Positions 8,307 to 15,554 of a stretch of 30,321 nucleotides of DNA are shown here, in pieces. Position 1 is the stretch's first letter; each line of letters opens with the position of its first letter. The notes beneath the pieces were generated by a model. It ran no database searches. It was not told where the DNA came from and worked only from the letters and a program-made list of their open reading frames with translations. The stretch lies in NCBI GenBank assembly GCA_035294465.1, contig DATGKW010000040.1:1-30321 (forward strand), given 5' to 3'. Source of the DNA: Paraktedonobacter sp035294465 (GTDB taxonomy: Bacteria; Chloroflexota; Ktedonobacteria; Ktedonobacterales; Ktedonobacteraceae). The position numbers and the translations under genes are program-made.

Positions 8307-8366
8307 ATGAGTAAACAATATAGCGCTTGCGGGCGAGAAGAGAATTTCACGGGAGGCGAGAGATGA
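8307..8366 (+). CDS. 19-residue leader peptide ORF coupled to the peptidase gene
   Basis: ATG at 8307 is preceded by AAAGGAGG (8291-8298), the strongest ribosome site in the area. It opens a 19-codon frame (MSKQYSACGREENFTGGER) that ends in TGA at 8364-8366, overlapping the ATG (8363) of the DPP-IV-like gene. The ribosome site of the large gene (GGGAGG, 8351-8356) lies inside the small frame. This is the classic layout of a translationally coupled leader peptide. There is no run of a single regulatory amino acid, so amino acid attenuation is not suggested. Confidence 0.55.
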   Translation: MSKQYSACGREENFTGGER

Positions 8367-10522
8367 CGGACAGGCAGCTCTCCCTGACAGACGTTGCACG
8401 CTATCCGCGTCCGGGCATGGATGCACCGGGCAGCGTGACGTTTACTCCAGACAGCCGGAAGGTCGCTTATTTACAGGGCAAACCAGGCTCGCTCATCCAG
8501 GAGTTGTGGACCTATGATCTGGAGAGCAGGACGCGGCACCAGGTGACACATCTGACCGGCCGCTCGGCGAGCGCCGACACGTCCGTCTCCCTCGACGAAG
8601 AACTGAGGCGCGAGCGCAGCCGAACACGCGAGTCAGGCGTAACCGGCTACCAGTTTGCGCGAACAGCCGATGGCGCAGCGCTCATGCTGCTGGTTCCCTT
8701 TGATGGACGGCTCTATCTTGCCCGCGACGGAGAGAACCTGACACCTCTACCCGATAGCGAGGGAGCGCTCGACGCGCAGCTCAGCCCGAACGGTTCACAC
8801 CTGGCCTTTGTGCGCTCCGGCGAACTCTACGTTGTTCCTACCGATGGAACGGGGCAGCCGCGAGCGTTGACCGAGGGCGCGATGGAAGGCGTGACTAATG
8901 GCCTGGCGGAATACATTGCCCAGGAGGAGATGGATCGTGGGGCGGGCTATTGGTGGAGTCCCGATGGCACGCGCCTGGCCTTTGTGCGCGTCGATAGCCG
9001 CCATATTCCCCTGTATCCCATCGTTCACCAGGGGAAAGAAACTGTGGCTGTTGAAGAACATCGTTATCCCTTCGCAGGTGCTCGCAACGTCGTGGTGCGC
9101 CTGGGCGTTGTGCCGGTGGATGGCCGCCCGGAGGATGTGACCTGGATGGACCTGGGGGCCAACGAAGATATCTACCTGGCGCGCGTGGCCTGGCGACCCG
9201 ACGGCGTGCTCACGGCGCTGATTCAATCACGCGACCAGCGTTCACAGCGCTTCGTTGCTTTCGATGCCCACAGCGGCCTGGCAACCAGTCTGATCGAGGA
9301 GCAGGGTGAACCCTGGCTCAACCTTCATAACAACCTGCGTTTCTTGAAATCAGGAGAATTTCTCTGGGCAAGCGAACGCACAGGCTTTCGCCATCTCTAC
9401 CTTCATGATCGCAATGGCCGCGAAATACGCGCGCTGACCGAGGGGGCGTGGATAGTGACCGGCAAAGTGGCAGTTGATGAAGAGAGGCGTCTGGTCTATT
9501 TCCAGGGAACATGCGATGGGCCGCTGGAGCAGCATCTCTATGTGGTCTCGCTCGATGGGGGGCCTTTGCGACGTCTGACGCGCGAGCCTGGCTGGCATGA
9601 AACAGTGATTTCGCCGGATTGCCGCTTCTTCGTCGATACCTGGCAGAGCCTGGAGCAGCCGCCGCGCCTGACGCTGCGCAACCTGACCGATGGTGAAGCA
9701 CAGAGCCTGCTGTTCGAGCGAGAAGGAATTACTCCAGCCTCGCTTGGCCTCTGCGTGCCGGAGATCACCAGCTTTCGTACGCACGATGGGGCGTTGCTCT
9801 ACGCGGCCATCTATGCCTCAGAGCAGACGCGCGCCGCGAGCCAGCCGCGGCCGCTGGTGGTATCGGTCTACGGTGGTCCGCACGCACAAATGGTTACAAA
9901 CACCTGGTCTCTGACCGTCGATCTGCGAGCGCAATACCTGGCGCAACAGGGCTTCGTGGTGCTGAAAGTTGATAATCGCGGCAGCGCCAATCGTGGCCTG
10001 GCCTTCGAGGCCCCAATCGCACGCAAGATGGGGCATATCGAGGTTGACGATCAAGTTGAAGGAGTGCGCTTCCTGGCAGATCGCCCCTACGTCGATAGCG
10101 AGCGCGTGGGCATCTACGGCTGGAGCTACGGCGGCTATATGGTCTGCCGCTGCCTGCTGCGAGCGCCGGATGTCTTCAAGGCCGGTATCGCTGGTGCGCC
10201 AGTCACTTTCTGGGAAGGCTACGACACCCACTATACCGAGCGCTACATGGGCCTGCCGGCAAGCAATGCTGCGGGATACGAAGCCAGTTCAGTACTGCCC
10301 TACGCCGGAAAACTGATTGGCAAGCTGCTACTGGTGCATGGCCTGGTAGACGAAAACGTGCATGCCCGCCATACAATGCGCCTGGTTGAAGCCCTGGCAG
10401 CAGCCGCGCGCGACTACGAACTGATGCTCTTCCCAGAGTCCCGCCACATGCCGCGCCAGCCTTCATACCTTGAGTATATGGAGCGCCGTCTGGTGGAGTT
10501 CCTGCGCCGCAACCTGGAGTGA
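8363..10522 (+). CDS. S9 family peptidase, dipeptidyl-peptidase IV-like
   Basis: Removes N-terminal dipeptides, typically after proline or alanine. The ATG at 8363 gives 719 residues; a TTG 36 bases upstream is less likely. The N-terminal two thirds form a DPP-IV-type beta-propeller with several TPDSRKVAYLQG or WSPDGTRLAFVRVD type blades. It contains the Glu pair E188-E189 (YIAQEEMDR) that holds the substrate N-terminus in DPP-IV. The C-terminal alpha/beta hydrolase domain has the catalytic triad Ser588 (GWSYGGYM), Asp663 (HGLVDENVH) and His695 (SRHMPRQ). No signal peptide, so it is probably cytoplasmic. First large gene of the operon; the next gene follows seven bases later. Confidence 0.93.
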   Translation: MTDRQLSLTDVARYPRPGMDAPGSVTFTPDSRKVAYLQGKPGSLIQELWTYDLESRTRHQVTHLTGRSASADTSVSLDEELRRERSRTRESGVTGYQFARTADGAALMLLVPFDGRLYLARDGENLTPLPDSEGALDAQLSPNGSHLAFVRSGELYVVPTDGTGQPRALTEGAMEGVTNGLAEYIAQEEMDRGAGYWWSPDGTRLAFVRVDSRHIPLYPIVHQGKETVAVEEHRYPFAGARNVVVRLGVVPVDGRPEDVTWMDLGANEDIYLARVAWRPDGVLTALIQSRDQRSQRFVAFDAHSGLATSLIEEQGEPWLNLHNNLRFLKSGEFLWASERTGFRHLYLHDRNGREIRALTEGAWIVTGKVAVDEERRLVYFQGTCDGPLEQHLYVVSLDGGPLRRLTREPGWHETVISPDCRFFVDTWQSLEQPPRLTLRNLTDGEAQSLLFEREGITPASLGLCVPEITSFRTHDGALLYAAIYASEQTRAASQPRPLVVSVYGGPHAQMVTNTWSLTVDLRAQYLAQQGFVVLKVDNRGSANRGLAFEAPIARKMGHIEVDDQVEGVRFLADRPYVDSERVGIYGWSYGGYMVCRCLLRAPDVFKAGIAGAPVTFWEGYDTHYTERYMGLPASNAAGYEASSVLPYAGKLIGKLLLVHGLVDENVHARHTMRLVEALAAAARDYELMLFPESRHMPRQPSYLEYMERRLVEFLRRNLE

Positions 10523-10529
10523 GGAGACG

Positions 10530-11171
10530 ATGATATCATACGTTGACCTGTCGCAGCCGCTGGAAAACGGTATGACGTATTTTCCAGGCGATCCTGAGCC
10601 GCGCATCGTGCCCGCAGAGACCACTCCTCCCTGGCGCGTCACGCAGATACACATCGTTACCCATACCGGCACGCATATTGACGCAGCTTCGCACTTCGTC
10701 CCACGAGGCAGGACGATCAGCGACTATCCTCTGGAGCGTTTCATCCTGCCGGGAAGAGTTGTTCCGCTTACCGGGCGCGATGACGACGAACTTATCGGCC
10801 CGGACGCGCTGGCCGACTCTCTGGCCGATTTTCCAACCAGAGGCGCATTGCTACTTCATCTTGGCTGGGACCGCTACTGGAAAACTGAGCGCTACTTGCG
10901 CCATCCCTATCTTTCACCCGGAGCAGCGCAATTGCTAGTGGATAGAGGTGTGAGTCTTATCGGTGTCGATGCTCTGAATGTCGATTCTACAGTGCAGGAG
11001 AGCGATCACGCACACGCTGTGCTGCTAGGAAATGATGTCTTGATTGTAGAAAACCTCACACGGCTGGATCAACTTGCGCCTGGCGTGAGCTATCAATGCT
11101 CGTTCCTTCCGCTTGCCCTGTTCAGGCTGGACGGCTCTCCGGTGCGGGCTGTTGCCTGGCGCGCAGTCTGA
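10530..11171 (+). CDS. Cyclase-family metal hydrolase (kynurenine formamidase-like)
   Basis: A 213-residue protein of the metal-dependent cyclase/formamidase family (KynB-like). The metal-binding signature HTGTHIDAASHF (H45, H49, D51, H55) is complete, and the N-terminal DLSQPLENGMTYFPGDP is typical of the family. The start at 10530 has GAGGAG just upstream; the open frame extends further left but only inside the previous gene. Family members act on N-formylkynurenine or on other amides and lactones. No other tryptophan catabolism gene is next to it, so the substrate is open, although an aromatic amino acid decarboxylase is encoded 15 kb away. Confidence 0.85.
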   Translation: MISYVDLSQPLENGMTYFPGDPEPRIVPAETTPPWRVTQIHIVTHTGTHIDAASHFVPRGRTISDYPLERFILPGRVVPLTGRDDDELIGPDALADSLADFPTRGALLLHLGWDRYWKTERYLRHPYLSPGAAQLLVDRGVSLIGVDALNVDSTVQESDHAHAVLLGNDVLIVENLTRLDQLAPGVSYQCSFLPLALFRLDGSPVRAVAWRAV

Positions 11172-11196
11172 AATTTCAAAGGAGGAGAAGCGCCCG

Positions 11197-12192
11197 ATGA
11201 AACGCCAGGACTATCGAGCATACGCGGACGCCGCCATCGAAGCGTTGCAAGAGTGGTACGATCCGACAACGGGCCTCTATACTGGCGTAACATGGTGGCA
11301 CTCGGCTATCTGCCTGGATGCAGTCATTGATTATATGACCCGTACAGGGGAACGCGGTCTGCTTGGGATTCTAACGACGACCTTTGAGAAGAACGCCGGC
11401 AACAATTTCCTGGAGAATTCTTATGACGACATGGCCTGGTGGGCGCTCGCGTGGATCAACGCCTTTGACCTGACACAAGAGGGGCATTACCTGGCAATGG
11501 CCCGGACGATCTTCGCCGCTATGGAGCAAGGATGGGATGGTGTGTGTGGCGGTGGCGTCTGGTGGGATTTCAAGCGCGACTACAAGAACGCGATTCCCAA
11601 TGAGCTTTTTCTGCTGCTCGCGGCCCGCCTGCAACAACGTGCCTCCGACGATGCTGAGCGCGCGTACTATCGTGCGTGGGCCGAGCGTGAGTGGAACTGG
11701 TTCAGGGCTAGCGGCATGATCAACGAAGATCACCTGGTCAACGATGGGCTGCGCGGCTGTCAGAATAACGGCGGCACAACCTGGACGTACAACCAGGGGG
11801 TCATTCTGGCTGCGCTGGCAGAGATGTGTCGCATAACCGGCGCGCGCGTCTATCTTCATGAGGCAGAAGCAATCGCCGATGCGACGATCCAGACGTTAGT
11901 TACGCCAGATGGCATTCTGAAAGAACCCTGTGAGGACGCGGGGTGCGACTCCAATGGGGCACAATTCAAGGGTATCTTTCTGCGCAGTCTCTTCACCCTT
12001 TACCAGGTCGACGAGCAGCCCAGATATCGCGAGTTTATTCTGAGAAACGTCACATCGCTCTGGGAGAACAATCGCAACGAGCACAACCAGTTCGGCCTGC
12101 ACTGGGCGGGACCATACGACAGCGCGGACGCCTCGCGCCAGAGTTCGGCGGCGCATGCAATTAACGCAGTTCTGGCGTTTGATGATAAATAA
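11197..12192 (+). CDS. Glycoside hydrolase family 76 protein (alpha-1,6-mannanase-like)
   Basis: A 331-residue alpha/alpha-barrel enzyme. The adjacent Asp pair that marks GH76 catalytic sites is present as D77-D78 in SYDDMAWWALAW. Other family blocks are TGVTWWHSAICLDAVIDYM, GGGVWWDFKRDYKNAIPNEL and NNGGTTWTYNQGVILAAL. The start at 11197 has GGAGGAG nine bases upstream. There is no signal peptide, which is unusual for the secreted fungal and Bacteroides enzymes; it may act on imported oligosaccharides. The distantly related AGE/GH88/GH105 barrels are alternatives, but the DD pair and GGVWWD favour GH76. Confidence 0.85.
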   Translation: MKRQDYRAYADAAIEALQEWYDPTTGLYTGVTWWHSAICLDAVIDYMTRTGERGLLGILTTTFEKNAGNNFLENSYDDMAWWALAWINAFDLTQEGHYLAMARTIFAAMEQGWDGVCGGGVWWDFKRDYKNAIPNELFLLLAARLQQRASDDAERAYYRAWAEREWNWFRASGMINEDHLVNDGLRGCQNNGGTTWTYNQGVILAALAEMCRITGARVYLHEAEAIADATIQTLVTPDGILKEPCEDAGCDSNGAQFKGIFLRSLFTLYQVDEQPRYREFILRNVTSLWENNRNEHNQFGLHWAGPYDSADASRQSSAAHAINAVLAFDDK

Positions 12193-12202
12193 AGAGTTAG
12201 AC

Positions 12203-12226
12203 ATGAGAAAGGCAGTATCGCATTGA
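12203..12226 (+). CDS. Possible 7-codon upstream ORF overlapping the TTG start
   Basis: ATG at 12203 opens MRKAVSH and stops with the TGA at 12224-12226, which overlaps the TTG start (12223) of the oxidoreductase gene. The ribosome site is weak (AAAGAG). It may simply be chance, but it repeats at small scale the coupling seen at 8307-8366. Confidence 0.2.
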   Translation: MRKAVSH

Positions 12227-13326
12227 AATCGACGGAGAAGGTCGCTATCGGGATAATCGGGTGCGGCATGATCAGCTCTATCTACCTGAAAAATTTGCAG
12301 ACATTTCCTCTTCTGGACGTCCTTGCCTGCGCGGATCTTGATCCTCAGCGGACGCGCATCCAGGCGGAGCGTTTCGCGATTCCCAAAGCCTGTACCGTTG
12401 AGGATCTGCTGGCCGATCCGGAGCTTGAGATCGTGCTCAATCTGACTATCCCCAGCGCCCACGCGGAGGTTGGTCTGGCAGCGCTTCAGGCGGGCAAGCA
12501 TACCTACAGTGAGAAGCCGCTCGGCATCACGCTTGAGCAGGGAAAAGCGCTCCTTGAGGCTGCAAGGACCCGCGACCTGCGCATCGGCTGCGCCCCAGAT
12601 ACCTTTCTAGGGGGCGGCCTGCAAACCTGCCTTCACCTGATAAACCAGGGTGCAATCGGTAGGCCCGTAGCTGCGACCGCCTTCATGGCCTGTCACGGAC
12701 ACGAGAACTGGCATCCTGAACCCGACTTTTATTACCAGCCGGGCGGTGGGCCGCTCTTTGATATGGGTCCCTACTACCTCACGGCCTTGATCTCCTTGCT
12801 TGGCCCGGTTCGGCGCGTTACAGGGTCGGCGCGCATCACTTTTCCTGAGCGGGTCGTTACCAGCAAGCCGCGCTACGGGACCACCATCAAGGTGAATACG
12901 CCAACGCATGTCGCGGGCGTGCTGGACTTCGCTAACGGAGCCATAGGCACCCTGCTAATGAGCTTCGATGTCTGGTGGCATCGCCTGCCGGCCATCGAAA
13001 TCTACGGAACCGAGGGAACGCTGAGCGTACCTGATCCGAACGGATTCTCTGGTCCCGTACGTCTGCGCCGGGCAAACGAAAGCGCGTGGCAGGAGGTGCC
13101 TCTCACTCATATGTATACTGACAATAGCCGGGGCCTCGGACTGCTGGATATGGCCCAGGCCATTCGCGTAAAGCGCCCGCATCGAGCCAGCGGCGAGCTG
13201 GCCTATCACGTGCTGGAAATTATGGAAGCGCTTTATAAATCGTCCGACAGCGGGCAGCACATCGAACTGCAAAGCCGGTGCGAGCGCCCCGAACCTCTCA
13301 AGCCGGGAGAACTCGAAGGGAGATAA
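12223..13326 (+). CDS. Gfo/Idh/MocA-family oxidoreductase
   Basis: A 367-residue NAD(P)-dependent sugar or cyclitol dehydrogenase. Rossmann motif IIGCGMISSIYLKNL at about residues 11-25, and the family signature EKPLGI with the catalytic-site Lys98 in E97-K98-P99. The C-terminal half-barrel includes FYYQPGGGPLFDMGPYYLTAL. The gene has a TTG start with AAAGG about ten bases upstream; no in-frame ATG fits. It lies 30 bases after the GH76 gene and six bases before the ThuA-like gene. Gfo/Idh plus ThuA pairs are common in sugar catabolic operons, which suggests oxidation of a sugar released by the glycosidase. Confidence 0.9.
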   Translation: MKSTEKVAIGIIGCGMISSIYLKNLQTFPLLDVLACADLDPQRTRIQAERFAIPKACTVEDLLADPELEIVLNLTIPSAHAEVGLAALQAGKHTYSEKPLGITLEQGKALLEAARTRDLRIGCAPDTFLGGGLQTCLHLINQGAIGRPVAATAFMACHGHENWHPEPDFYYQPGGGPLFDMGPYYLTALISLLGPVRRVTGSARITFPERVVTSKPRYGTTIKVNTPTHVAGVLDFANGAIGTLLMSFDVWWHRLPAIEIYGTEGTLSVPDPNGFSGPVRLRRANESAWQEVPLTHMYTDNSRGLGLLDMAQAIRVKRPHRASGELAYHVLEIMEALYKSSDSGQHIELQSRCERPEPLKPGELEGR

Positions 13327-13332
13327 TAATCG

Positions 13333-13977
13333 ATGAAACACGCGCTAATCGTTTGGGGTGGCTGGCAAGGCCACGAGCCGCAGAAAGGCGCGGCGCTTTT
13401 TGCCTCTTTTCTCAGAGCCCAGCATTATGAAGTAGAAGTTGCTACTACGCTCGATGCCTACCTGGACCAGGCAAAGATGCAGAGCCTGGACTTGATTGTA
13501 CCGATCTGGACTATGGGCACGATTACGCCGGAGCAGGAACGCGGCCTGCTGAATGCGGTGCGCGGCGGCGTCGGGATCGCTGGCTGGCATGGCTGTATGG
13601 CGGACTCATTCCGCAACAATACCGAGTATCAATTCATGGTGGGAGGGCAATGGGTTGCTCATCCCGGCGGCATCATAGACTACGAAGTACATATCGAGAA
13701 GCCCGACGATCCAATCACCAGAGGTTTGCGCGACTTTTGCATGCATTCGGAACAATATTATATGCACGTCGATCCAATGATTGAGGTTCTGGCCACCACC
13801 ACTTTCAGCGGCGAGCATGCTCCCTGGATCGCTGGCTGCGTCATGCCGGTGGCCTGGAAAAAGCGCTGGGGGGAAGGCCGCGTCTTCTATTCCTCGCTCG
13901 GCCACGTAGCCAGCGATTTTGACGTTCCCGAAGCGTTAGAGATAATGCAGCGAGGGATGTTGTGGGCCAGTCGATAG
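13333..13977 (+). CDS. ThuA-like domain protein
   Basis: A 214-residue class I glutamine amidotransferase-like fold of the ThuA (trehalose utilisation) family. Features are ALIVWGGWQGHEPQKGA at the N-terminus, GGVGIAGWHGCMADSF in the middle and GRVFYSSLGHVASDFDVPEALEIMQRGMLWA at the end. Ribosome site GGGAGA twelve bases before ATG. Biochemical function of the family is poorly defined; it is often encoded beside Gfo/Idh oxidoreductases, as here. It is the last gene of the operon and converges with the dehydrogenase gene on the other strand, only nine bases away. Confidence 0.88.
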   Translation: MKHALIVWGGWQGHEPQKGAALFASFLRAQHYEVEVATTLDAYLDQAKMQSLDLIVPIWTMGTITPEQERGLLNAVRGGVGIAGWHGCMADSFRNNTEYQFMVGGQWVAHPGGIIDYEVHIEKPDDPITRGLRDFCMHSEQYYMHVDPMIEVLATTTFSGEHAPWIAGCVMPVAWKKRWGEGRVFYSSLGHVASDFDVPEALEIMQRGMLWASR

Positions 13978-13986
13978 GAGCAAAGC

Positions 13987-15015
13987 TTATCGCTCAGCAG
14001 GAATAATCACCACTTTCAGTGCTTCGCCAGGCTGTGCCACCAGTTTGAAGGCTTGCGCGGCCTCATCCAGGGAAAAGCGATGCGTAATGATCGTTTCTGC
14101 GCGTATACGCCCGGCACGCAAGAGATCCAGCGCCAGCCGCGTCTCGTAGGGTCCGGCAGAGTAGCTGGTGCGCAGGGTAATTTCCTGGAAGAAGAGCGCG
14201 TTGGGGGCAAGTGGCAACGTCTCTTGAGGCGGAGGTGGCGCGAAGAGGAGCAGCGTGCCCCCGGGGCCGGTCAGGTTCAGCCCTTGCTGCATGGCTGAGA
14301 CGCGCGAGGGTGTGACAATCACGATATCGGGCTTGCGGCCCTGGTTATGGGCAAGCACCTGGTCAAGCAGATCAGCGGATAGATCGAGCGCGCTATCGAT
14401 CCCGGCCTCAAGTGTACGCTGGCGGCGGTAAGCCAGCGGATCAATGACTATGACGCGCGTCGCACCTCGCAGCTTCGCCAGTTGTGCCAGCATCAATCCG
14501 TTGCTGCCGGCGCCCAGCACGCAGACCGTATCCCCAATGCGGATGCCTGCACGCTCGATACCGCGTAGGCAGCAGGCCAGCGGCTCGATAAGCGTGGCGC
14601 TCTCAAACGAGAGGTCATCGGGGAGCGCGAGCACATCGCGCTCGACGTTGAGAGCCGGTACTCGAATATACTCAGCCAGACCTCCAGGATCAAGTCGAGT
14701 CGCGCGAAAGGTTGGACATTGCGAGAACGATCCGCGCTGGCAGAAATGGCAGACCATGCAGGGAACGTGATGGTGAACAAACACCCGTTCCCCCACCGAG
14801 AACTGTTGCACGCCCTCGCCCAGTGCGACGACCGTACCAACCGGCTCGTGCCCCGGATAGAGCGGAGCGCGCGGCTTCATATACCATTCCATCACATCCG
14901 AGGCGCAAATACCACATGCCTGTAATTGCAGCAGGAGCTCGCCCGGCCCGATTTCCGGCACTGGTAGGTCTACCACGCGTACATCATCATTGGCGTAATA
15001 CTGCACTGCGCGCAT
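13987..15015 (-). CDS. Zinc-dependent medium-chain alcohol/polyol dehydrogenase
   Basis: A 342-residue MDR enzyme of the sorbitol/threonine dehydrogenase type. Catalytic zinc site residues are C37 (CGICASD) and H56-E57 (GHEPVG). The structural zinc lobe has C86, C89, C92 and C100 (CMVCHFCQRGSFSQC). The NAD(P) fold is VLGAGSNGLMLAQLA (about 167-181). Start at 15015 with AGAGGA upstream. It lies 14 bases after the cupin gene on the same strand and probably forms a two-gene operon with it. Convergent with the sugar operon, so a role in the same or a neighbouring carbohydrate pathway is plausible. Confidence 0.9.
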   Translation of the reverse strand: MRAVQYYANDDVRVVDLPVPEIGPGELLLQLQACGICASDVMEWYMKPRAPLYPGHEPVGTVVALGEGVQQFSVGERVFVHHHVPCMVCHFCQRGSFSQCPTFRATRLDPGGLAEYIRVPALNVERDVLALPDDLSFESATLIEPLACCLRGIERAGIRIGDTVCVLGAGSNGLMLAQLAKLRGATRVIVIDPLAYRRQRTLEAGIDSALDLSADLLDQVLAHNQGRKPDIVIVTPSRVSAMQQGLNLTGPGGTLLLFAPPPPQETLPLAPNALFFQEITLRTSYSAGPYETRLALDLLRAGRIRAETIITHRFSLDEAAQAFKLVAQPGEALKVVIIPAER

Positions 15016-15029
15016 ACTACTATCCTCTT

Positions 15030-15410
15030 TCAGCGCTTCGCCGGGACGATGCAGAGGAAGCCGAACGGCTCCTCGCCCAGCGCAAAGAACTGGTGAATCT
15101 CGTTTGGCGAAATATAGACTACATCGCCCGGACCAAGCTCATACACCTGCTCGCCGAGCCGCAGGCGCGCGCGCCCATGAAGCACGTACACTCCGTGATC
15201 GTGGGCGTGCTGATCGAGAGAGGTAAAGCCGCCAGGCTGTACGGCGAAGTAGCGCAGATGAAAGTTGGCTGCTCCCTCGTCAGAGCCAATCATCACCTGG
15301 CGCGTCGCTCGATCAGCTCGGCTGTTGTCTGGCCCATAGGCGCGAACAGGGATATTCTGCCAGCGCAGTTCGCCCTGCTCACCTGGGGCGGCCCGATGAA
15401 TAATGCTCAT
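15030..15410 (-). CDS. Small cupin-domain protein
   Basis: A 126-residue single-domain cupin. Motif 1 is HAHDHGVYVLHGRARLRLG and motif 2 is PGDVVYISPNEIHQF, with several His available as metal ligands. Such proteins are sugar isomerases, dioxygenase-like enzymes or sensors; the sequence does not decide. It is the first gene of the minus-strand pair with the alcohol dehydrogenase. The ribosome site (AAAGAGA) is modest. Confidence 0.82.
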   Translation of the reverse strand: MSIIHRAAPGEQGELRWQNIPVRAYGPDNSRADRATRQVMIGSDEGAANFHLRYFAVQPGGFTSLDQHAHDHGVYVLHGRARLRLGEQVYELGPGDVVYISPNEIHQFFALGEEPFGFLCIVPAKR

Positions 15411-15512
15411 AGCCAGTGTCTCTTTCTATCTGACTGAAGAACAGAGTTCTTCTCTTTATTTTTTATTACGAAGAGAGACACAAATCGGCCAGTTCATACC
15501 GAAAACAGACAA

Positions 15513-15540
15513 GTGCCGCAAGCTCACGAGCTTGCGGCAC
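15513..15540 (-). terminator. Intrinsic terminator of the secreted amidase gene
   Basis: GTGCCGCAAGCTC and its exact reverse complement are separated by two bases, so at least 12 pairs can form around a four-base loop. On the minus strand the hairpin is followed by TTGTCTGTTTTC. It starts 15 bases after the stop of the 15555-17996 gene. A further outer pair, CCAGTTC (15489-15495) with GAACTGG (15541-15547), could extend the structure. Confidence 0.8.
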
Positions 15541-15554
15541 GAACTGGATACATC

